Origin: Bolinopsis microptera
Taxonomy: Eukaryota > Ctenophora > Tentaculata > Lobata > Bolinopsidae
Length of the DNA stretch: 64,000 bases
Assembly: GCF_026151205.1 (NCBI RefSeq)
Contig: NC_087073.1
Coordinates: 18,938,837-19,002,836 of the forward strand
Direction of reading: 5' to 3'
Shown here: one piece after another, positions 1-8,869 of the stretch
Layout of the letters: each line of letters starts with the position of its first letter
Position numbering within the stretch: position 1 is the stretch's first letter
Notes under the pieces: generated by a model
Databases searched by the model: none
Told to the model about the DNA's origin: nothing
Seen by the model: only the letters and a program-made list of their open reading frames with translations
Program-made: the position numbers and the translations under genes

Positions 1-62
1 TGATCTAGTGCCTTAAAATTATATTTTCGATTCTGAGTTGTTGTTTTATTCTTATTTTCCAG

Positions 63-527
63 GACGAAAATCCATGCGAACCAAATCCCTGCCAAAATCG
101 TGGAAAGTGTCAAAAGATTAAAGAGGATGGTGTGTCAACGTATAAATGCAAATGCAACAAAAAGTTCATCGGTACATTTATTTCTTAGTTCCTCTATGTA
201 AAATTTGTATTTTGTCGCATTTAATCGCATTTAAATTAAAAATTTCTATTTAAAATGGCTGATCATCATTTAGAATCCTTTGAATATTTACGTTTCATGA
301 CTTGCATTTGGGGAAATGGCCGGTAAAAGTGGCATGGGATAACAGCTCCTAAAATCTTAAACTTGACAAAGAATTTTATTGCAGGATCACAGTGTCAAGA
401 CAAAGTTGCTACTTGCAAAGACAAATCACGCCGATGTCCTACAAATAAGAATGATGACAGATGCCTTGCCAGAAGAAAATTTTATAATAAGAAATGCAAA
501 CTTTCTTGTGGTTTCTGTTATTTGTGA
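63..527 (+). CDS. EGF-ShKT secreted protein, last two exons (partial)
   Basis: Two exons are visible: 63-171 (after a TTTTCCAG acceptor, ending at a GGTACA donor) and 385-527 (after TTGCAG, ending in TGA). The phases fit: exon one leaves one base and exon two supplies two. Exon one is an EGF-like module with spacing C-x4-C-x5-C, then YKCKC; its sixth cysteine lies just across the junction in exon two. Exon two goes on with a six-cysteine ShKT module of about 35 residues ending in C-x3-C-x2-C, then two residues and the stop. ShKT modules occur in secreted metalloproteases, nematode cuticle proteins and cnidarian venom peptides; the EGF partner makes a venom role unproven. The start and signal peptide lie upstream of the window. 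It could equally be an extracellular-matrix protein. Confidence 0.75.
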
Positions 528-546
528 TTTGAGTGTTTTAAGATTT

Positions 547-552
547 ATTAAA
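547..552 (+). promoter_or_regulatory. possible polyadenylation hexamer (ATTAAA)
   Basis: ATTAAA lies 20 bases after the stop codon of the EGF-ShKT gene. No AATAAA is nearer. Assignment rests on position only. Confidence 0.3.
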
Positions 553-755
553 TATGATGCATAACTTTAACTTGAACGTGTTTTTTATTCAACACTTTGT
601 TTGTGAAACAATTTATATGATGTTTTCAAATGAATGAAAATATTTGGTAAAATTAAGTGAGTAATTACATATTGGCGCAGTTTAATTTTATATCTCCCGC
701 GAAAGCACACTCCCCAAATTGCACGCATTGTAGTAACTTCTTTCAAACTTAGCTT

Positions 756-1141
756 CATGAATCGAGATCAAATCTTGCACTTATATAATATCTTGCACTT
801 ATATAAATCACTTGGCGTTGGAATACTTTCGAAAGAGAATAACAAGCTTAAAATTGTAGGTTTACAACCTACCAGGACGCGCGCCAAGTTGGACTCGTAT
901 ATGGAACAGATATTTTACGAGTATCACTATCACCCGTTAACAGTTAAGCTTAAACACGCTATTGTCTTATTTCTCCGTAAAAAATACAATAGCGTGAGCA
1001 GATTTTGTCGAGGTGCTTCAAGTTCAAAAGTAATCTTAAACGATTCCCCGTTCAATTTTGAACAGGCGCTCAGCCTGTCATTTCGCCTAATCTCTATCGA
1101 TTATGAACATAAATATAATAGCCTGGGGTCCCCAGGTAACA
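756..1141. repeat. mosaic of MITE fragments
   Basis: The stretch is open in one frame but consists of repeats. 756-850 is an inverted, diverged copy of 2,108-2,222. 856-941 is repeat E (hairpin GTAGGTTTACAACCTAC, then a GC-rich stretch), which recurs at 2,539-2,745 and in degraded form at 53,690-53,750. The end carries the odd palindrome CCTGGGGTCCCCAGG, also at 2,089 and, with one change, near 54,464. The reading frame is treated as chance. Confidence 0.65.
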
Positions 1142-1150
1142 CTTCAACTT

Positions 1151-1854
1151 AGTGTAAAATAAATGATAAAGCAAATTATAAAACTATTTGATACGTATCA
1201 AATTGGATGTGCTTTCTGCTTTCGTGAGAGATATTAATCGCGCGCCTTCAGCCTTACATATTTTGTATTTATGATTTAGACAATTCAGACTTTGGTTGCT
1301 TTATTCAATTTTTTTAGTGCCATCAGCACTTTTATGTTTTACTCTTATACAAGGAAATGTTTTTGGCTCAGTACATTTTATGCTATTTCAAATTATTTCG
1401 GAAAGCTCTGCATTCTATTTTGTATTTGTTGTACTTAAACGTTGTACTTTGTAACTTTGCTCTAACCAGTGCAGCTCTTACTAATTCGCTCGCCCAAAAA
1501 TTTCGGCTCTTACTAATACTAATTCGCTCGCCCAAAAATTTCACGTGACTTTGGTGCCCTCTCGCGCTTGCACAATAAAAGGGGGAATTTTGTAGCGCGA
1601 TGCGTTACTGTGCCACGCCGCGCAATCAGTTATGCTTCTCGCAACGCTAGATCGGCGAAATGCTAAGCCATAAGTTAAGCTAAAAGCGAACACAGAGAGG
1701 GAAATTAAAATTAAATTAGAATCAAATTAAAATAAAATTAGCAAGCTATGTTATATGTACTGTAACCACACGCTACTAAATGACAATGTGTACGCAGCAC
1801 GGCCAAGAGGGCTTTGGTTAATGCAACTAAGCTACAATACATTTATGATTTACC
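1151..1854. other. non-coding; short tandem duplication and repeat-G fragment
   Basis: No convincing gene. 1,474-1,543 holds two imperfect copies of a unit of 32-38 bp containing TTCGCTCGCCCAAAAATTTC. From about 1,591 the sequence begins like repeat G (TTGTAGCGCGATGC), which is more complete at 2,788-3,048. Confidence 0.5.
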
Positions 1855-1862
1855 TACGGACC

Positions 1863-1950
1863 TTGTATCACGTTGCGACCCCCACGGTCGTTTCACTATG
1901 GTGGGGGAGCCGCGCACTTCGTGCGCGGCGGGTCATACAACGTATGACAA
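1863..1950 (+). mobile_element. repeat A MITE, copy 1 (8-bp TSD)
   Basis: An 88-bp element with imperfect terminal inverted repeats: left end TTGTATCACGTTGCGACCC, right end reading TTGTCATACGTTGTATGACC on the other strand. An internal palindrome CCGCGCACTTCGTGCGCGG forms the core. It is flanked by the 8-bp direct repeat TACGGACC (1,855-1,862 and 1,951-1,958). It is too short to encode a transposase and must have been moved in trans. An 8-bp duplication fits hAT- or P-type transposases. Confidence 0.85.
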
Positions 1951-1957
1951 TACGGAC

Positions 1958-2103
1958 CCAGGCTATCATGTTCATTGTTCATAAACAATAGAAATTCGGC
2001 GGAATGACAGGCTGAGCGCGCGGCGGCCCAGTAACGCTCAGCTTCTCATTCGGCCGAATCTTTATTGTTTATAAACGTGATAGCCTGGCCTGGGGTCCCC
2101 AGG
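1958..2103. mobile_element. repeat D foldback element
   Basis: 1,958-2,088 is a long imperfect inverted repeat. Both ends read CCAGGCTATCA, followed inward by a TATAAACAAT motif, then ATTCGGC and GCTGAGCG. It is followed by CCTGGGGTCCCCAGG at 2,089-2,103. Related ends occur near 1,120 and 54,462. No coding potential and no clear target duplication. Confidence 0.6.
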
Positions 2104-2276
2104 TAATATGTTTTTTGAGCTTGTTCATGTTATTCTCTTTCAAAAGTATTCCATGAAGTAACATGATTTATACAAATACATTTATTGATTCTGCATACAT
2201 TGCAAAAGATTTGATCCCGATTCATATCATGATCATGATTCATGAAGTTTGAGAAAACAGAGAAGTTACTGCGATG

Positions 2277-2365
2277 TTCACATAGCCATGTGTATACGCG
2301 TACTGCGTGACGCGCTTGTTTCGCGCTACCAGCTATTGCAAGCGAGAGGGCTCTGGTTAGAGCAA
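2277..2365 (+). mobile_element. repeat C MITE, copy 1 (9-bp TSD)
   Basis: An 89-bp element beginning TTCACATAGCCATGTG and ending GGGCTCTGGTTAGAGCAA, flanked by the 9-bp direct repeat ACTGCGATG (2,268-2,276 and 2,366-2,374). Three further copies lie at 52,862, 53,461 and 54,211. The terminal inverted repeats are weak beyond the first bases. Confidence 0.8.
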
Positions 2366-2538
2366 ACTGCGATGCGCGTAATTTGGAGATTGTCATACTT
2401 TCGGTGGCCTGGAAATATAACTTGCACCTTTATGAAAAATATAATTTTTATATGTATTATCAATTGCAGTTTATAATTATTAATCATTTATAATTATATT
2501 CAAAGTATATAATACACTATATATAATAAGTTCAAAGT

Positions 2539-2745
2539 TGTAGGTTTACAACCTACCAGGACGTTGTCATACGTTGTATGACCCGCCGCGCACGAAGTGC
2601 ACGGCTCCCTCTGTATCGTCAGAACGATAAAGGTGAAACGACCGTGGGTGTCACAACGTGATACAACCAGGACGCGCGCCGAGTTGGACTCGTCGACGGT
2701 CCTAATAATTGGAACAAATATTTTACGAGTATCACCCGTTAAATT
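2539..2745 (+). repeat. repeat E copy, interrupted by repeat A
   Basis: Repeat E begins at GTAGGTTTACAACCTACC and resumes after 2,666 with GCGCGCCGAGTTGGACTCG and TTTTACGAGTATCACCCGTT. The copy at 856-941 has the same sequence without the insertion and serves as the empty site. Confidence 0.75.
2564..2666 (-). mobile_element. repeat A MITE, copy 2, nested in repeat E (8-bp TSD)
   Basis: A 103-bp copy in reverse orientation (TTGTCATACGTTGTATGACC to GTGATACAA), flanked by CCAGGACG at 2,556-2,563 and 2,667-2,674. The uninterrupted repeat E near 875 has CCAGGACG once, which fixes both element ends exactly. Confidence 0.9.
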
Positions 2746-2787
2746 ATAAGTATATTTTATTTTTTTAAATATTTCAAATGAAATAAA

Positions 2788-3048
2788 TTGTAGCGCGATG
2801 CACTATTGGGCCGCGCCGCGCATCAATAATTCATCTCGCAACCGGTTGTCATAATATACGTTGTATGACCCACCGCGCACAAGTGCGCGGCTCTTCTGTA
2901 TCGAAGAAACTCTACACCATAGTGAAACGATCACCGTGGGGGTCACGACGTGATACAAGCAACCGGTAAATCGGCAAGATGCTCCACTGGGCCTCACCGA
3001 GCTCATGCGAATGATTGACATCGTGAATTAATGCATGTCGCGCTACAA
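2788..3048. mobile_element. repeat G MITE carrying a repeat A insertion
   Basis: The left end TTGTAGCGCGATGC is matched in inverse by the right end GCATGTCGCGCTACAA, giving terminal inverted repeats of about 12 bp. Repeat A copy 3 lies inside. A related start occurs near 1,591. No target duplication was found, so the outer limits are less certain. Confidence 0.55.
2846..2958 (-). mobile_element. repeat A MITE, copy 3, nested in repeat G (8-bp TSD)
   Basis: A 113-bp reverse copy, TTGTCATAATATACGTTG to GTGATACAA, flanked by GCAACCGG at 2,838-2,845 and 2,959-2,966. Confidence 0.88.
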
Positions 3049-4740
3049 CGCGATGCATCTGTTAAATCCCAGAGCTAGAGAAGCCACCATCCCCTCTACT
3101 ACCCCACAAAATGGAGGAAAGAACCTGAATCTCATCGCCTATCATAGGTCTAAAAATAGAAGAAGGGAAAATAACGATTTTAAATTGTTGAGAACAACGC
3201 TCATTGCTTTATGAGGCTGCAGAGCTAGGCAAGAAAATGGATAACAAATTATAGACCTCTCAATCGGAAATCTCTTGCAACCAAATCCCTGCCCCCATCA
3301 CGATGGAGTAGATGTGTACAATATATTTGATTGTTGATATTTCATATAAACCACTGTGCCCTGCCCGGATGCCTTCCTGCTTCCGAAATAGCTTCTTTCA
3401 TAGATCTATGCTGAAATGGAATAGTCTACCAGTATGTATCCGGCAGTCAGATTATTATTAAATCTAAAATAGCTAATAATTTAATAAATTATTAACAGGC
3501 CCCTTAACGTGGGCAATAATATACGCTTTATAAATTATACAAACAAATTGAAGTCTATTTTCCAATGTTTTTAAGTGTCTCTTTGGATCTGTTTTGGTCT
3601 TTCGTGGGAGTTCCCACATTTGTTGGTTGAGAATGCTCAACATAACATACATGATGCTTGACTGCTTTATTGACCCGGACAGGCACCGGGGGCAGACATC
3701 CCAACACCAGTGCGTTGGGACATAGTGTTGGTCTGCTTCAGGACGTGTTAGATCCTAGAGAAAAGACAATTTTTTTTTTTTTGAGAAAAGACAATTTTAT
3801 TATTTATCACCAATTCAATACATAATCAATAAATATATATCCGAATAAATTTGATTAGAAATTAAATGATACAAGTATGCTAGCAGCTAGCGTGCTTATA
3901 TTTGAGAAATATTCACGCTGTTAAAATGGGTTTTACCACACCGCCACTCACATTAGCACAGTTGGTGAACGGACCCAGGCGCTGTTAAGCTTTTATGAGC
4001 CCTGGTTGACTGCTGAGAGTGGCGAAGGGGCTGATATTAATTTTATCTTAGTTTAACCTAGATTCCAATAAAATTTTAGTTTTGTGTTATAATTATATGA
4101 TTTTTATGCGATATTTAAGTTACAGCTGCTTGCAATACATTATTGCTTAAAAATTGTTAAATATGCTCGCTATACGCTTAATTTTAGATACCGTATGTAT
4201 ATATACATATCAGCTCATAATACCAAATAACAATAATAAATAAATTAAAAGCATTGAAGAGGTCCAAAACCAATTCAAGCATGACACAAAGTTGAATACA
4301 TTTTCATCGGAAGCTGCAAGCTTATTAACGTTTGATTCCGTACGTTCATGATCCGTTATTATGCATTCACCTTCAGGCGGTGTCGACGGATCATGCGAAA
4401 AGGGTTTTTGACAGGCTGTGCCCTTACCATAATTAAACTGAACCATTGCCTGATACGATGTAAACAAGAGTGTTGGATAGGTGAGCCGCGCAAGCGCTCG
4501 CGCATTTGTGTCGCTCTGACAAATAGCACTTGAATAATTTAGCTATTAAGACGTAAATCGCGCGTTACGTAAAGTATTAGAGAAGCCGCCATCCCCTCTA
4601 CTGCTTTAGCTCAGCGGCAGCATGAGCCCTGGTTTCCTGCCACATTGGTACCTCTGAAAGTACAGAAAAGTGGTGGATTTCGGGGTCCAGGATACTCCCT
4701 CTTTGTTCTTTATGGTGGTAATATTTCTCTGAGATGTTTG
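3049..4740. other. non-coding, AT-rich; no gene recognised
   Basis: No supported gene. A sequence like GAGAAGCC(A/G)CCATCCCCTC occurs twice (near 3,078 and 4,580), suggesting an old repeat. A tRNA-like D-arm near 4,605 is not backed by a full cloverleaf. The right part probably includes the 3' UTR of the minus-strand LINE described below. Confidence 0.4.
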
Positions 4741-4764
4741 CAGAGTCTTTATTTCATGATCTTT

Positions 4765-5310
4765 CTAGTCGGATAAATCCTGGAGAGCATCATTTTGTCC
4801 CCAAAGAAATTCGACTCTCCTAATGAATGCTTTTTGTGTGCTGCTTTTTGTTAACACTTCATCTAGATAGGAATGTGAGTCTGCCCCACCCAGCTCTTCT
4901 TTCAGTTGCAGGTAACTGGTGTCTTGCACCTCCAGACACAATAGGAGCTGGTGTACGGGAGAATCAATGAAGCTGTTACAGAAACGACAGGCCTCACCAC
5001 TGCCACCACCCATGATCTTTTGGATATTCACAAAGAGTGGTGAGCTGCCGTGAATGTAGTCCATTATTCGGCTGTCCAGATTTTTACTCGTGTTGTGCCC
5101 GAATAAAAAGTTGTTTTTGTCTAGGAGCAGCCCACTGTTTTTGATCTTTGTGATCACACCGAGTATCTTGGTCTCCTTGTTGTTACTGACAGTTCTGCAT
5201 TGCAGATTTGTTTCGATGCTGTCAATCCAGATCTTATTTTTGTAGCTCATTATGTCTGCCTGAGTGTAATAGGCCAGATCCTTGAAATGTTGCTGCGTTA
5301 GGTCTATCAT
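4765..5310 (-). pseudogene. PHD-LINE ORF2 C-terminal part with zinc motif
   Basis: This 181-codon stretch follows the RT part of the same LINE after 85 bases with stops. It holds C-x2-C-x8-H-x4-C near residue 108 (CRFCNS then VHQLLLC), the cysteine-histidine motif usual at the C-terminus of Jockey- and I-type LINE ORF2 proteins, where it takes part in RNA binding. It is separated from the RT reading frame by a (TACT)n expansion at about 5,385-5,405, which introduces a stop. I read it as the tail of one formerly continuous ORF2. Confidence 0.6.
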
Positions 5311-5395
5311 TCTTATTATTTTTTTATTTAGTGCAATGATATTTTGTAGATCACTTGTGATGATGTTATGTCATAATCTTTACTTACTTACTTAC

Positions 5396-6189
5396 TTACT
5401 TACTTCTGGTTCCGTGTGACTTATTTTCTTTCCAAAGGAAGTGCTTTTTCAGTGACATTGTTAAGACATGAAAACTTGGTATTCTGCTTTCATCAACTTG
5501 GTAGAGGGTAGCTGAAAGATTGTCACCTTGTGTGAGTATTTTACACATGAATTTAACTGAGAGAGCTTCGAGTTGCACATCCAGTGGTGGTAGGTGGAGA
5601 GCAAGTTCGGTTAATTCCCTTTGTGGGTTCAGGACTGATCCAGATATTTTTAGAATTATTTTATTCCAGAAGCTTTTAAATTGATTGAGACACTTGTGAA
5701 GCCAAATAGGTGCTGCGTAGAACAGTTTAGTGAAGACCATTGTCTTAAGGAGGAGAGTGAGGCAGTAAACGTTTAGACCGTAGTTGCGGTTAGTTGATTT
5801 TGTTATTAATCCCCACTTTCTTTTGCATTCTTTAAGTTTTTGAGACGCATGTTTCTTGAAATTGAGGTCCTCATCTACTATTACCCCAAGGACCTTCGTA
5901 CTTTGGACGTAGTTGATGCTTTTCCCATTAATACATAATTCTGCAGGTTTCTGTTCTTCATTATAGGCTGCAGTTTTCAAGATTATTGCCTCTGTTTTAT
6001 TTGTATCACAGTTCACTACGAGCTTGTTCTTGATGCACCACTTGCTGAGGTGGTCACATACCATCTGCATTTTTTCATGGCATCCGGAGATGTTCTCAAA
6101 GGAAATCATAAGTGTACCGTCATCAGCAAATTTGTAGCAGCTTAGATATCTTTTTACCTCTTCCGGGGTGTTGTGCGTCATGTCTGCTA
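5396..6189 (-). pseudogene. PHD-LINE ORF2, RT active-site half
   Basis: Starts just where the 12,751-14,800 part stops. It contains the RT catalytic motif as KFADDGTL (F-A-D-D instead of the usual Y-A-D-D), then the thumb region (LNFKKHASQKLKE) and the conserved block containing FYAAPIW. The part ends at TAA inside a short AAGT tandem repeat. Before the plus-strand LINE landed, the preceding codons would have been LYIADM, the usual context upstream of the FADD motif. Truncation here is due to insertion, not to incomplete reverse transcription. Confidence 0.75.
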
Positions 6190-6260
6190 CTTACTTTACA
6201 TTATCAATCTTCATTTTTTACTTTACATTATCAATCATTTTTACTTTACATTACGCATCA

Positions 6261-6289
6261 ACATTTTTGCTCTCTAATCTTTTCACAAG
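6261..6289 (+). promoter_or_regulatory. leader motif shared by ORF1 and ORF2
   Basis: ACATTTTTGCTCTCTAATC followed by TTTTCACAAG lies 38 bases before the ORF1 start. A close match (ACATTTTTTATTCTCTAAT, then TCCTCCACAAG) lies at 8,822-8,851, 18 bases before ORF2. It could act in transcription or translation of each ORF; the function is inferred from position alone. Confidence 0.35.
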
Positions 6290-6327
6290 TGCACTGACTT
6301 GCTGATAAGAAACTGCTTGATTTTATC

Positions 6328-8126
6328 ATGTCCGGCCATCTTAACAAGTCGACCTCTGCTGCTAACAAGACTCCTGCTGCTAAGAAGACTCCTGCTAGGA
6401 AGAACAGTATCACTAAACCTGCTGCCTCCGGGTCACCCTTCGACACGGAGGCACCCTCCCTCGGTATGTTGGGCTTTGGTGTGCCATCAATTTACACGTT
6501 TTGCGCTAAGACGTGTTTAAACGTTTTACCTACCCTCTCCAAAGAAGATATAGATTTTGAATACAACAGGCTCCGTTTAATTGACCCCGCATTTACTGGC
6601 AAAGCCACTAAGCCTGACACCAAACAAGCCGCCATCAAACAATATCTAACACGTCAAATAGTCGTTGATATAGATCAATCCATGAATAGTCTAACTGCGG
6701 CAGCTAACTTACTTTCATGTACTGTTAATGGGGAGTGCGAGAAGGCGGTGAAACATCTAACAGAACGTGCTCTGACGGCGATCGAAGAAGTCTCTGATGA
6801 AACGAAGAAACAGACCACCCTCATCACACAGCAGACTGCAACTCTCATCTCTGAAGCCCCCTCGCAGAACCTCGACACTTCCAGAGAAGTTACAAGTATG
6901 CCTCATTCGCCGGTAAGACTTTTAGAGTGCGATCTTTCCGAGTTAACTTTTGATAAAGTTTCAAGTGAGCTAAACTTTGACATGCACCACCCTGGAGGCC
7001 GTATCACAACTTATTATGGCTCCGTCCCCTACACGTACGGCAGAACCTCACATCCTGTCTCTGTTGGGCCACTTCCACCCACTCTGGAACATGCGTACGA
7101 GCAACTGCAAAAACTGGACGCTGACATAACCCCAGAGAACTACACTTGCCTTTGCACTTTATACAAGGACGGATCGGTCGGCATACCGATGCATAATGAC
7201 AGCGAACCTAGCATAATGGAGGATAGTCAAATTTATACAGTGTCGATTGGAGCACCTAGAAACCTTAGGATATCAAGTACAGTAGGCCCCTTTGTCGAGC
7301 ATAACATTCCACTTGAGCACGGTTCACTTTACGTCATGTCACGAGCAGATCAGGACAACTGGCGCCACGGCATTGACCGCGATATCTCGGTAAGGTTTCC
7401 ACGCATTTCACTGACTTTCCGCAAACTGAAACAACAAGAGTCATGCACTGTGCCTGCACCTCCAGCTCTCCATCGGATACCACCTGTTGCCCCTCCAGCT
7501 CAGAACTCCTCCTCTCAGTCTCGTCACTCCAGGGTCCTATTCATACATGACTCTATTCATCGTGAAACACCTGAATGGTTGTTCGATCAGATACCCGGCC
7601 ACCGCCGCGCTGTCAGAAGCGTTTGAACTACCAGCTCATAGACTCTTTGGATCATGATCTCAAACATGCCAAAACTGTGATCATCTCATGTGGCATAAAC
7701 GATCTTTCACGGTATGGAAAATCTGCCAAGAGTCTGGCTGATAACTTTTGTCCCCGCCTTGTCGAAAGCTGTAAGAGCAACAAAAGCACACAGTTTGTTT
7801 TTTGTGCTTTGTCTTTAACGAGAATTGGTTGGTTGAACAGAGAAATTGATGATTTTAATCTATGTATGGTGAATCTCGCCAGGGTGATACCCAATCTGAC
7901 ATTTTACGATGCCCATGCCGTTATCAAGCGGGTTCATTCATACTACGTATGGGACCGCAATGATAAGCATGGCATCCATTTACATCACGATGTCAGAAGG
8001 GCTGTTGCATATGAACTTGTCAACTGCGTTGGCAAGTTATGTGGATCAGAACTGCCACGCCACAGGAACTGTGCGTGGCTCTACCACCATGAGCCTAACA
8101 GTCCTTTCAGATATCACCGTGGTTGA
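6328..8126 (+). CDS. LINE ORF1: AlkB-like dioxygenase plus SGNH esterase
   Basis: The first frame (6,328-7,626, 432 codons) begins with a basic Ala/Lys-rich tail. After a helical region comes a 2OG-Fe(II) dioxygenase of AlkB type, about residues 225-368: iron ligands H289-x-D291 (MHND) and H347 (WRHGI), and R359 and R365 in PRISLTFR, the arginine signature that binds 2-oxoglutarate in AlkB proteins. A Pro-rich linker leads to an SGNH hydrolase: HDS (S409 as nucleophile), then, in the next frame, CGIND and D-x2-H (NDKHGIH) near 7,960-7,980. The frame changes near 7,622 by loss of one base at a T run; both halves are otherwise open. AlkB domains remove alkyl groups from nucleic acids, and SGNH domains occur in CR1-type ORF1 proteins. 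The pair suggests RNA or DNA repair coupled to the LINE RNP; that role is inferred. Confidence 0.8.
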
Positions 8127-8869
8127 GCACTAATCCATAAATGAATTAATTATATAAAAATCAACCTTTTCTGTCAAGCCCTTAAATTAAGCATATCATC
8201 AAGTATTTTCATATCTTTTTCAGTACATCCTCACTCCTCATCCAAATTCATCATTTGATTGCTACCACGATCGATTTTTGAAGAAATGATCTGATTGGTC
8301 GAAAATGCTTATCTTCTTAAGCTTATCAGATGAACTGATGAACATTCTTTCACTATCAAGCATTTTTGTCTCTTATCATCCCACCATACATTTCCTAAAA
8401 CATTTTCACATTACCAAACAAAACTGTGCACATTTTATTTAATAATTTAAATAGAAGCTTCTCTGGTGAATCAGCATCAAGCACGTTTCCTCAGTCAAAG
8501 TTCAGTGCAACAGTATTTTCGAAAACTTCACAAACAACTAAATAGCAAAAATCACCACACAAAACTACACAACGAAACAATTTCACACATACAAATCACA
8601 ACGACTTAATATACACTTTAGGTAAAGTCATATTATCATACTGATAAGCCCGAAAATCGAGATAAGGGCACTATATTGTAACATTTGATTTAGCGAATAT
8701 TTTTAACAAATAAGTAGATAAGACTCAGATCACGATTCTGTAGCATACAGGACCTCCGGTTCTCGTGAAAGAATCTGATTTGCACTAGTATAGATATATT
8801 TTACGTTATTTATAAATTTATACATTTTTTATTCTCTAATTCCTCCACAAGCATAAGAGTTAACTTAAA
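8127..8869 (+). other. inter-ORF region of the LINE
   Basis: 743 bases without a reading frame of note. This is long for the gap between LINE ORFs. It is AT-rich and ends in the shared leader motif just before ORF2. It may be an internal promoter or leader for ORF2, or the scar of an insertion or recombination. Confidence 0.4.

Noticed and set aside
757-1152. 131-codon open frame
   Set aside because: It runs through several repeat fragments that recur elsewhere in the window in both orientations.
4603-4640. tRNA-like sequence (GCTTTAGCTCAGCGGCAGCA)
   Set aside because: Only a D-arm resemblance; no anticodon arm, T-arm or acceptor stem could be paired.
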